The translations under genes and the position numbers were made by a program. A stretch of 42,904 nucleotides of DNA, from contig CBDHFM010000011.1 of the NCBI GenBank assembly GCA_965262505.1, positions 1-42,904 on the forward strand, written 5' to 3'. Position 1 is the first letter of the stretch. Every line of letters starts with the position of its first letter. This DNA comes from JACPPO01 sp965262505 (GTDB taxonomy: Bacteria > Acidobacteriota > Vicinamibacteria > Vicinamibacterales > UBA2999). Under the pieces are notes generated by a model. That model saw only the letters and a list, made by a program, of their open reading frames with translations, searched no databases and was not told the DNA's origin. Shown piece by piece: positions 26,786 to 34,217 of this stretch.

Positions 26786-26819
26786 GGTGTCTGGTTGATG
26801 TATACACCAACCCGACACC
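26786..26819. other. Symmetrical 34-bp res-A core (two left halves)
   Basis: The left half GGTGTCTGGTTGATGTA (26786-26802) is followed by its near-perfect reverse complement, TACACCAACCCGACACC (26803-26819), centred on TA. The left half also flanks the res-A remnant at 18931-18948 and, in variant form, the second module at 28854-28870. The flank CCAGAGG(T/C)AGGTGTC is shared with the latter. Two left halves joined head to head could be the product of an aberrant exchange. Confidence 0.65.
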
Positions 26820-26993
26820 GTTAGACCCGTAGGAACGTCATGCGGCTGGTGCTGAGTGACCGTCAGCCGCATCCACCCGCCCCCGTCAGCTCGAGCGCGC
26901 ACCTAAAGCGCGGCCGTGGAACAACCGATGCTCTGGACAGAGGCACTCGCAGGTCCCTTCGTCTTACAGAGAGACTCGGTCGGGAGGAAGAAC

Positions 26994-27116
26994 ATGAAGT
27001 ATCTGCAAAACGTTCGAAACACCATGACACCGCGATCGGCCGTGCTGCTCGCGGTCGCGCTGCTCGGCACCGGTTTCGCCGCCCGGGCATATCGCCGGCG
27101 TAAGAAGTTTGCGTAA
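26994..27116 (+). CDS. Small membrane protein (40 aa)
   Basis: GGGAGGAAG (26982-26990) stands just before ATG 26994. The product MKYLQNVRNTMTPRSAVLLA plus VALLGTGFAARAYRRRKKFA has one transmembrane helix and a strongly basic C-terminus. No family is recognised. The good ribosome site and composition argue that it is expressed. Bases 27117-27399 hold only an unassigned frame ending near 27330. Confidence 0.5.
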   Translation: MKYLQNVRNTMTPRSAVLLAVALLGTGFAARAYRRRKKFA

Positions 27117-27399
27117 GAAGCAGTACCGGCCTGGCACGAGCCACGAGACAATCCACTCCATCGTTCATGCGTACGGCACCCCAATGTCACGCGCACCGTG
27201 CTTGGTCGCATCACGTTTCTCCCGGGTCCGGATGATTCACTTTTCGATCTCCAGCGAGAACGACGGCGGCACCGACCACGCGAAGTTCAAGCAAGCGTTC
27301 GCCGTAATGTTCCGGTCTTTCAACGAGTAACCACAGGGTCGTCAGCTGGTCTCGGTATCCGCGCGACACAGGTCATCCGAGTGCGGTGTACCGATACGT

Positions 27400-27565
27400 T
27401 GGGGGTCAATCACCTGGCTCCTTCGGGAGGCGGCCAATGTGTGTCGGATCCGGCGAACCTGGACGGCACCGTAGTAGACGGCCAGCACGTAGAAGGTCGT
27501 TTCGGTCGACCCCTGGAAGTTACTCACAAGATAGCCGGTGTAGCTGTCCGGTCCGATGGCCGGGT
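27400..27565 (-). pseudogene. SpmB-like nucleoside-recognition protein, C-terminal scrap
   Basis: The minus strand encodes IGPDSYTGYLVSNFQGSTET and TFYVLAVYYGAVQVRRIRHT, the typical end of SpmB/nucleoside-recognition membrane proteins. Only the last part of the gene is present. It is a chromosomal-type gene fragment that meets the penicillin-acylase scrap end to end at about 27556. Confidence 0.6.
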
Positions 27566-27977
27566 CCTGGGTGATCGATGCCGCCGGTGCGGTCGCGCTG
27601 GCCGACGCGCTCACGATGCTCGAGGCGTGGGACAATACGGTCGCGCCAGCCAGCCGCGGTGGCGTGCTTTTCGAGCGGTGGTGGAACCGGTACACCGATG
27701 CGATCGAGGCAGCGTACGACGGCGACGGCGACCCGCAGCCGTTCGCGGAAGGCTGGACGCCCGAGGCACCAACCAGCACACCGCGGGGACTGGCCGATCT
27801 AGCGATCGCGGAGACGGTGGCGCACTTCGGCGCGTGGGACGTGGCGTGGGGCGCTGTGCACCGCGTCAGGCGAGGCGGGGTGGACGTGCCGGTGGGCGGC
27901 TGCGCGGGCGCATTGGGGTGCTACCGCGTACTCAACTTCCGCACCGGCGGCGGCTCGGCCAGACCGGCCACTCGTGA
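27556..27977 (+). pseudogene. Penicillin/AHL acylase family, internal fragment
   Basis: The frame reads ALADALTMLEAWDNTVAPAS, RGGVLFERWWNRYTDAIEAA and later WGAVHRVRRGGVDVPVGGCA plus GCYRVLNFRTGGG. These are characteristic of the beta chain of Ntn-hydrolase penicillin acylases. The N-terminal nucleophile region and the C-terminus are missing, so it cannot be functional. It ends where the bactofilin gene (opposite strand) ends. Confidence 0.72.
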
Positions 27978-28445
27978 TTACTGCAACCCCTGCCCCTGCT
28001 GCTCACTCTTCCGCTGCATGTCGATGCTGCCTCGGAAGTACGCGCCTTCCGCGATGGCCACCCGCGGCGCCACGATGTCGCCTTCGACGGCGCCGCCGGC
28101 GCGGATGTCAACCTTCTCGGAGGCGGCGATGTTGCCGTTGATTGCACCTATGACGATCAACGTCTTGGCAAAGACCTCTGCCTTGATCTTGCCGGTCGAC
28201 CCGATGGTCAGCGTGTGATCCTTCAGCTTGATCGTGCCCTCGACCTGACCGTCGGTCGTGAGATCCTCGCGACTGCTCAGTTCGCCCTTGATGATGACCG
28301 ACTTGCCGATATTCACAACTTCTCTCCTGATCGGCTGCTTGGAAACCTGCGGTGAAGCCGCGCGCCCCGGCGGCGACTGGACGGCTGGCCCGCTGGTTGT
28401 CGATTGCTCGCTGGTCGAGTCTACCGCTTTAGCGTGCTTCCACAT
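27978..28445 (-). CDS. Bactofilin (polymer-forming cytoskeletal protein)
   Basis: The 155-aa product has a Pro/Ser-rich N-terminus and a right-handed beta-helix core from NIGKSVIIKGELSSREDLTT through DGQVEGTIKL, GKIKAEVFAKTLIVIGAING and VEGDIVAPRVAIAEGAYFRG. A short charged tail follows. Bactofilins polymerise without nucleotide and scaffold envelope enzymes. ATG 28445 has TGGAG at good spacing; ATG 28469 would add eight residues. It is complete and unusual on a plasmid. Bases 28446-28853 upstream show no gene. Confidence 0.88.
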   Translation of the reverse strand: MWKHAKAVDSTSEQSTTSGPAVQSPPGRAASPQVSKQPIRREVVNIGKSVIIKGELSSREDLTTDGQVEGTIKLKDHTLTIGSTGKIKAEVFAKTLIVIGAINGNIAASEKVDIRAGGAVEGDIVAPRVAIAEGAYFRGSIDMQRKSEQQGQGLQ

Positions 28446-28869
28446 CGTCAGGTTCTCCAGTGTACTCATCGAAGCCGGGCACCGACTAGAGGAACGCTCT
28501 CCTTGCGCGGCTCTGGCTTGTATGCCGTTTCTGTTTTCTTCTGTTTCTCGCTCGTGGCTAGCCCGCGCAGTCGTAGCCTTCAGCGCGAACTGCTCTGACT
28601 CTGGCCGCACGGCCATCCAGGCCTTGAGCGCCTCGATTGTGGCTCGCTGGTACTTACGAGCTGTCCCGGCTGTCCGTGCCAGTCTCGATGACCCGCAAGA
28701 AATAAGCCATCCGCGGCAGGCAAAACGGAAATCCCTGGGAGATCATCTTCCCGACTTCGGCGATCAGTACGCTTCTCTCTCTGCGGTGTGCTTCATGAGG
28801 TCACCTCACGAAACGAAACACATCGTACGGTAAGGACTTTTGTGAGCCAGAGGCAGGTGTCGAGTTGGC

Positions 28870-28997
28870 GTATGCCCTAGCCTTACGTCAGGGATGGAGC
28901 ACTAATACGTCAGAATAGAGTTCAGATTTAAATTGATGTACACATCGCATCCAGGGTTATACAGTTCATCCTGACAGACTGGAGGCAGAAGCACGTC
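28870..28997 (+). other. Putative res site of resolvase A, copy 2
   Basis: Same sequence as 6563-6690, including the ACGTCAGGG, ACGTCAGAA and TCCTGACAG candidate half-sites. Here the left half of the crossover core is recognisable outside the repeat (28854-28870), unlike at copy 1, where the flank is AGACCAGATTGGGTA. Confidence 0.6.
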
Positions 28998-29558
28998 ATG
29001 CACGGTCACCATATCGGCTATGTCCGGGTGAGTAGTTTTGACCAGAACCCGGAACGTCAACTTGAGCATGTTCAGGTCGATCGGCTCTTTACCGACACGG
29101 CGTCCGGGAAGGACACGAAGCGGGCGGAACTGGACCGGGCGCTTGCCTTTGTGCGCGAGGGCGACACCGTGGTGGTGCATAGCATGGACCGGCTGGCGCG
29201 CAACCTCGACGACCTGCGGCGCATCGTGCAGCAGCTGACTAGCTGCGGGGTGCGCATCGAGTTCGTCAAGGAACAGTTGACCTTCACCGGCGAGGACTCG
29301 CCACTGGCGAACCTGCTGCTGTCGGTTATGGGGGCCTTTGCCGAATTCGAACGGGCTCTGATCCGCGAACGGCAGCGCGAAGGCATCGCTCTGGCCAAGC
29401 AGCGTGGGGCCTATCGGGGCCGCAAGAAAGCGCTCTCGCCCGAGCAAGCGGCTGAGCTCCGCCACCGGGTGAAAGCTGGCGCACGGAAGGCCCCCCTGGC
29501 CCGTGAGTTGGGCATCAGTCGGGAAACCCTCTATCAATATCTCCGCACGGACGACTAG
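28998..29558 (+). CDS. Serine recombinase A (resolvase), copy 2
   Basis: Identical in sequence to the enzyme at 6691-7251: 186 residues, catalytic Ser12, DRLARN motif, C-terminal helix-turn-helix. It has its own upstream res-like site. If both copies are active, deletion of one arc of the plasmid between the two directly repeated sites would be expected. Confidence 0.93.
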   Translation: MHGHHIGYVRVSSFDQNPERQLEHVQVDRLFTDTASGKDTKRAELDRALAFVREGDTVVVHSMDRLARNLDDLRRIVQQLTSCGVRIEFVKEQLTFTGEDSPLANLLLSVMGAFAEFERALIRERQREGIALAKQRGAYRGRKKALSPEQAAELRHRVKAGARKAPLARELGISRETLYQYLRTDD

Positions 29559-29857
29559 TGCGTTTCACGATGCCGTGGTGACTGTGTAACCTCACGGGCG
29601 ATTCATCGAGACGCGCTGGTTGTTACGCGGCGAATCCCTCCAATCCTTACCGCGCCGATGAAGACCCACACGACTTTCGACTTGGCGGGTGCCTCCCTGC
29701 CACACGGTCATGACAAGCGCTTTCGTGTCCGTGCCAACCTGGGTTTTGCCTGCGCGATGGTGAGCGATTGTTCGTCGGCGCCGCCGTTCTGGACGGCTCG
29801 TACCCGTCGCCTCGTCTCTTCGGATTGCGCTTTACACGAGGCTCGCAAGCCGGGACA

Positions 29858-31234
29858 ATGGCCCGAAAGAGATCCGACATGACGACCGCCGGGCCAGAGA
29901 GAACCGAAGAGCTCAATCCGTTCGCGATCGCGCAGCGTCAGTGCGACAACGCGGCCCGATACCTGCCCGCGCTTGAGCCCGGACTCTTCGAGTTCCTGAA
30001 ACGACCCGACAAACTGACCATCGTGGAGTTCCCGATCGCTACGAGCGCTGGAACGGTCCTGAACTTCGTCGGGTACCGGTGCATCCATAGCCGGAGCCGC
30101 GGCCCCGGCAAGGGTGGCATCCGATACCATCCCGCCGTGACGGCCGACGAAGTGCGCGCGCTCGCTTCGTGGATGACCTGGAAGTGCGCGATCGTGGGCG
30201 TCCCATTCGGGGGGGCCAAGGGCGGTGTGGTGTGTGACCCCAAGGGGCTCAGCTCCGAAGATCTCGATCGCATCACGCGTCGCTACGTCGCCGAGCTCGG
30301 CGACAACATCGGACCCTACACCGACATCCCGGCGCCCGACGTGAACACGAACGCTCGGATCATGGCACTGGTCTACGACACCTACGACATGATGCATAAA
30401 GGCGCGAACAATCTTGGCGTCGTCACGGGCAAGCCCGTGCATCTGGGAGGATCCCTCGGCCGGGAAGCCGCGACGGCCCGGGGCGGGCTTTTTACCACTC
30501 TCCGTGCGCTCTCCCACGGCATCCTCCCAGGCTCGACAGCCCTGCAGCGGCTCTCGGTCGTCATTCAGGGATTCGGGAACGTCGGCGGGATCGCCGCCAC
30601 CCTGTTCCACGAGGCCGGCGCGCGGATCGTCGCCGTGAGTGACACGCGGGGTGGGATCCATTGCGCGGACGGCATCGACCCGGCCGTCGCCCACCGGCAC
30701 AAGCGCGAGACCGGGTCGCTGAAGGGCCTGGCGGGCTGCCAGGACGTGACCAACGAAGAGCTCCTGACGTTACCCTGCGACATCCTAATCCCCGCGGCGC
30801 TCGAGAATCAGTTCAGGGGCGACAACGCGCGCGACGTCCAGGCGCGGCTGATCGTGGAGTTGGCCAACGGCCCGACCACCCCCGAGGCCGATGCGGTCTT
30901 CCACGCACGGAAGATTTCGGTACTGCCCGACATTCTCGCCAACGCCGGCGGCGTGACCATCAGCTATTACGAGTGGGTGCAGAACAACGAGAACGAGCAG
31001 TGGGACGAAGACGAAGTGAACGGCAAGCTCGAACGGATCATGACGAAGGCTGCCGACGACGTCATCGGAAAGCAAACCAAGATCAACGGCTCCTTGGTGG
31101 ACTTGGAGACTGAGCGGCAGCGCCTGGGTCGGGGCGGCGATCCGCTGGCCCCTGTCGATCTACGTACGGCCGCGTTCGTCCTGGCTATTGAGAAGGTAGC
31201 GCGGGTGGCGATCGATCGAGGGATCTGGCCGTAG
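29858..31234 (+). CDS. gdhA: Glutamate dehydrogenase, copy 2
   Basis: Identical to 7551-8927, a complete 458-aa Glu/Leu/Phe/Val dehydrogenase with catalytic Lys121 and GFGNVG Rossmann motif. Having two perfect copies doubles gene dose while the fused state persists. The start is ambiguous between 29858 and 29879, as in copy 1. Confidence 0.93.
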   Translation: MARKRSDMTTAGPERTEELNPFAIAQRQCDNAARYLPALEPGLFEFLKRPDKLTIVEFPIATSAGTVLNFVGYRCIHSRSRGPGKGGIRYHPAVTADEVRALASWMTWKCAIVGVPFGGAKGGVVCDPKGLSSEDLDRITRRYVAELGDNIGPYTDIPAPDVNTNARIMALVYDTYDMMHKGANNLGVVTGKPVHLGGSLGREAATARGGLFTTLRALSHGILPGSTALQRLSVVIQGFGNVGGIAATLFHEAGARIVAVSDTRGGIHCADGIDPAVAHRHKRETGSLKGLAGCQDVTNEELLTLPCDILIPAALENQFRGDNARDVQARLIVELANGPTTPEADAVFHARKISVLPDILANAGGVTISYYEWVQNNENEQWDEDEVNGKLERIMTKAADDVIGKQTKINGSLVDLETERQRLGRGGDPLAPVDLRTAAFVLAIEKVARVAIDRGIWP

Positions 31235-31528
31235 ACGAGAGTCCGCGTCTCGGGCGGCCTGATCCACCGCCCCGGCGGCGCAAGACCCGCGCGGTCACCA
31301 CTCACTTGAACGTGCGCACTGTCGAACGCATGAGAGGGGCCCGTGCGTGTAGTACCCTTGACCACTTAGGCGTGAGTCTCTGTTCGGTTTCGCGGTGCCA
31401 CGAGAGACAAAACTCGACGAGCCCGGCGACAGCACGGAACTTCGCCACAAGGCGCCGCTCAGCCTTTGAGACGGCGTCAACTGTGCGGCGACCGGCGCCG
31501 GCGACTACTGGAAGGCATCGAACGACTT

Positions 31529-32044
31529 ATGCTGAAGAGCAACAGCGCCCGCTCGGCGATCATTTTTTGCTTTGCGCTGATGGCCGCCGGATGTGGTGAT
31601 GACTCCGGTCCGACGGCGCCAACGGTGGTGGCGCCGCCGACTGTCGTGGCTCCGGAGCCCCAACCGGTCACGCTCACCGGAATCTGGTCGGGACGCGTCG
31701 TAGGCGTCTTCGTCATCGGCGACGCCCGTGCGGAGCTCACCCAGGACGGAACCACCGTAGCCGGCGACTGGTCGATGCCGATGCCCCTTGCACTCATCGC
31801 TGCCGGCGCGCCGGCAGACCTCGACCTTGCCGGGCCGGTTTCGGGAACGGTCACGGACACGACGGCGGCGCTCTCGTTCGGGTTGCTGGACGCACTGGCC
31901 CTCCTGGTCGGCAGCGTCGAGTGCGCGGTCGACGTGTCGGTCACGTCGTTCGACGAGACGACGATGGAAGCCACCTGGAAGACCAACGAGGCGTGCGAGA
32001 TGCCGTTCGTCGATCAAGGGACGTTGAGCTTCATGCGCCAGTAG
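31529..32044 (+). CDS. Small secreted lipoprotein, copy 2
   Basis: Identical to 9222-9737: signal ending LMAAGC, proline-rich linker, beta-rich domain of unknown role. It is the last gene of the duplicated module; 166 bp separate it from the repeat end. Confidence 0.75.
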   Translation: MLKSNSARSAIIFCFALMAAGCGDDSGPTAPTVVAPPTVVAPEPQPVTLTGIWSGRVVGVFVIGDARAELTQDGTTVAGDWSMPMPLALIAAGAPADLDLAGPVSGTVTDTTAALSFGLLDALALLVGSVECAVDVSVTSFDETTMEATWKTNEACEMPFVDQGTLSFMRQ

Positions 32045-32223
32045 GTGCTGCGACGTGGCGCGGCAGCCGGGCGCCAGCGGAAATCTACGACGCGGCCATC
32101 GCCGCCCGCACCGAGTTTCAGGCGAACTGATGATATATCCGGAGGTCGATTGCGGACCCCGGGGCAGCGCCGCGATGGTGGGGCGGTCTGGGCGCCGGTC
32201 TCGCGCGACGTGGGAGACCACCA

Positions 32224-32409
32224 GTGACTCAGTACAAGGGTGCATGCGTCATGTTCCTGTTGGCGTTGTCCTCGCCGGCACCTGCCGCGGCTCAGGACGG
32301 CGGGGGTTTCGGCCGGGTCGTCGACAAGACCGGGGCCGTCCTTCCGGGCTCGACGGTCGCCTTGAGTGGTCCGGAGGGAACGCGCGTCACACAGTCGGAC
32401 GGCAGCGGG
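32224..32409 (+). pseudogene. TonB receptor N-terminus truncated by IS3-family element
   Basis: GTG 32224 after GGGAGACC starts a signal peptide (CVMFLLALSSPAPAAAQ) and a degenerate carboxypeptidase-regulatory domain, GGGFGRVVDKTGAVLPGSTV. The coding sequence stops where the IS3-family element begins at 32410. The remaining receptor is nowhere in the window, so a deletion or rearrangement accompanied or followed the insertion. Confidence 0.72.
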
Positions 32410-32444
32410 TGTACCGCACCCGGTTTCTTGGACACACGTTTGCG

Positions 32445-33293
32445 CTACGCGGCATGGCGTAGCTCGTATTGCTCGCGCGCTTCGCTTGGCGTGCGATACG
32501 CCAGCTTTTCGAGGCGCCAGCACTGGTTGTAGCGTTCGACGAACGCAGCAACGGCCGCGCGCACATCGTCGAGGTTTCGAAAGACCCGGCCGTAGACGGC
32601 TTGCTCCTTGAGCGTACGATTCCAGCGCTCGACGACCCCGTTGGTTTCCGGCTCTTCAACGAAGGCGAAGCTGGGGTGGATGCCCCAGTACCGAAGCTGA
32701 TTGAGGAAGTGGTCCGATAGATACTGGCTGCCGTGATCCATTCGTAGCGCCAGCCCGCGGGCCACGTCCGCCTCGACCGAGCCGGAGAGTCGCCCGAGCC
32801 CTTGCGCGATCGGCTCGAGGGCCGCGAAACGGTTCCCCACCTTGCACACATGCCAGCCCACGCACTCGGCGTTCCAGTGGTCGACTGCCGCGAAGGTCCA
32901 GACCCAGCCGTCCTCCGCGGTGAACACCCGCACGCCGTCAGTCCCCCACATGACGTCGGGCGCCGAGGTGACAATCGTCCCCTCGTGCGCGTTCATCTCA
33001 CCCTGCCGCCCGCGGTGCGGCGAGAGCAGCCCCTGCGTGCGCATCACGCGCAACACCCGCGTCCGGGAGACTCGGATCCGGTCGAGGATCCGCCGCCGCG
33101 CGTGGACCTTGCGATGGCCCTCGCCCTGGAACGGGGAGCGGGCCAGGTCGCTGCGAATGGCCGCCAGCAGCTGCGCATCCGACAGTGCGGGCGTCGGCCC
33201 GCGGCGCCCCGGGCCATCACCCCGCTCTGGGCGCCGCAAACAAGCCCGCCGCGCGTAGAGCGCAGAGCGCGACCTCTCCCACGTTCCACACAC
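32445..33293 (-). CDS. IS3-family transposase OrfB (DDE integrase)
   Basis: The 282-aa protein has the HTH_21-like region (HRKVHARRRILDRIRVSRTR), the first catalytic aspartate in DVMWGTDGVRVFTAED, the second in LALRMDHGSQYLSDHF and the glutamate in PETNGVVERWNRTLKE. This completes DD(35)E, followed by KLAYRTPSEAREQYEL. It is normally expressed as an OrfAB fusion through -1 frameshifting from the upstream orfA. Sequence looks intact, so the element may still be active. Confidence 0.9.
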   Translation of the reverse strand: MCGTWERSRSALYARRACLRRPERGDGPGRRGPTPALSDAQLLAAIRSDLARSPFQGEGHRKVHARRRILDRIRVSRTRVLRVMRTQGLLSPHRGRQGEMNAHEGTIVTSAPDVMWGTDGVRVFTAEDGWVWTFAAVDHWNAECVGWHVCKVGNRFAALEPIAQGLGRLSGSVEADVARGLALRMDHGSQYLSDHFLNQLRYWGIHPSFAFVEEPETNGVVERWNRTLKEQAVYGRVFRNLDDVRAAVAAFVERYNQCWRLEKLAYRTPSEAREQYELRHAA

Positions 33294-33577
33294 CCGCTTG
33301 AGACCGTAGCTGCGCGGGCACGCTCGCGCAACAGCTCAATCTCCATCGACAGCTCGCCAATGTGGCGCGTGGCGGCATCCAGCTCGGCGGCCAGCGGCTC
33401 ACCGCCCTGCGCCTTCAGACCGAGCTCGAGACCGGCCAGCGCCCGCGCCTGCCACGCCTCCAGGCGATAGAGCTCTACCCCGACTTCACGCGAGACCATC
33501 TCCAGCGACTCGCCGCGCAGCAGCCGCAGAACCACGTCCCGTTTCCGGCTCGCGCTCCACCGCTGCCCGGGCGCCAA
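33044..33577 (-). CDS. IS3-family transposase OrfA
   Basis: The frame encodes a helix-turn-helix (SASRKRDVVLRLLRGESLEM, VSREVGVELYRLEAWQARAL) and a leucine-zipper-like helix (IGELSMEIELLRERAR), as in IS3 OrfA proteins. Homology ends near 33250 and the remaining frame to 33044 overlaps orfB as a shadow, consistent with a frameshift window there. OrfA binds the IS ends. Confidence 0.78.
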   Translation of the reverse strand: MAPGQRWSASRKRDVVLRLLRGESLEMVSREVGVELYRLEAWQARALAGLELGLKAQGGEPLAAELDAATRHIGELSMEIELLRERARAATVSSGCVERGRGRALRSTRGGLVCGAQSGVMARGAAGRRPHCRMRSCWRPFAATWPAPRSRARAIARSTRGGGSSTGSESPGRGCCA

Positions 33578-33711
33578 AGCCCCCGCCCCAACCGCCGCGG
33601 GGTCGGCGCCGACTCCGCTCCCTGCACTCGCCTCGACCTAACCATGCCCCCCACCTCCTTTGACATCGGATTCTCCCTTAATCCGTGTCCAAGAAAACTG
33701 GGGGCGCCTCA

Positions 33712-33790
33712 CAGACACGGGATACGACACACTGAGGTGCTTGCCGGAGGGCGGCCTCGCCCGTCTGTCGCAAACGGCCGTATACGACAC
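33712..33790 (+). other. Accessory half of a split res-B site: subsite plus core
   Basis: The subsite CAGACACGGGATACGACAC (33712-33730) is the exact reverse complement of the one at 15919-15937. A spacer with CGGGCGAG-like sequence on the minus strand follows, then the core with halves CTGTCGCAAACGG and CCGTATACGACAC (33765-33790). The recombinase expected to its right is absent; it appears instead beside the core at 39911. Confidence 0.7.
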
Positions 33791-34110
33791 ATGTTCCAAC
33801 CAGCCCGACTCCGACCGGCCCGACACTCGGGCTCACAGGCCAGGAGGACTTTTTCGACAACCGCGAACTCGAAGTTGGTCAGACGGTCCAGCTCCGCGCC
33901 GACCTTGAGATGTCAGACGACTCGGTGCGTGCGCCGCCGGCGCCGCGTGCGTTCGGTGCGCCGTGACCGGCATGATCCAGCGGAACGACGGACGGGATGT
34001 ACTGGTTCGAGGTGCGAGAGGGCGTGCGGGTCGAGGTCACGGACGCTTGGGCGCACGCAGTTCATGGTGGCCGGGTGTGTGGTACGGCCCCTCGTGCTAA
34101 CCTTTTCCCA
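33791..34110 (+). pseudogene. Broken unknown gene containing the 33949-34064 inverted repeat
   Basis: One frame reads GQEDFFDNRELEVGQTVQLR, ADLEMSDDSVRAPPAP and stops near 33966. Another supplies VTGMIQRND and a third GMYWFEVREGVRVEVTDAWA up to about 34090. The pieces look like one small beta-rich protein broken by frameshifts. Bases 33949-34064 match 2693-2808 inverted, so the gene existed at least twice. The family is not recognised. Confidence 0.4.
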
Positions 34111-34217
34111 CACGTCGCTGCCTCCCAGAGCCCGCCCTGCGGTCCCAGGACGACAGCCGTCGGGTTTCTCTCGACATCCCAGACATGTTTTTACTGCCAG
34201 TGACTGGATTGCGACAG

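Larger units (their letters stand above)
28870..32210 (+). repeat. 3,341-bp direct repeat, copy 2 (resolvase-gdhA-lipoprotein module)
   Basis: Identical in every compared base to 6563-9903, offset 22,307. The left junction is GGTGTCGAGTTGGCGTA (28854-28870) joined to TGCCCTAGCC, a variant of the res-A left half. The right junction leads into a TonB receptor start. The two copies are in direct orientation. Confidence 0.95.
32410..33711 (-). mobile_element. IS3-family insertion sequence
   Basis: The element starts TGTACCGCACCCGGTTTC and its other end reads, in reverse complement, TGAGGCGCCCCCAGTTTTC; both continue CTTGGACAC, giving about 26-bp imperfect inverted repeats with TG...CA tips. The length of 1,302 bp is normal. 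No target duplication is visible (flanks GGG and CAG), so one flank has been exchanged since insertion. Its right end directly abuts a res-B subsite. Confidence 0.85.
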
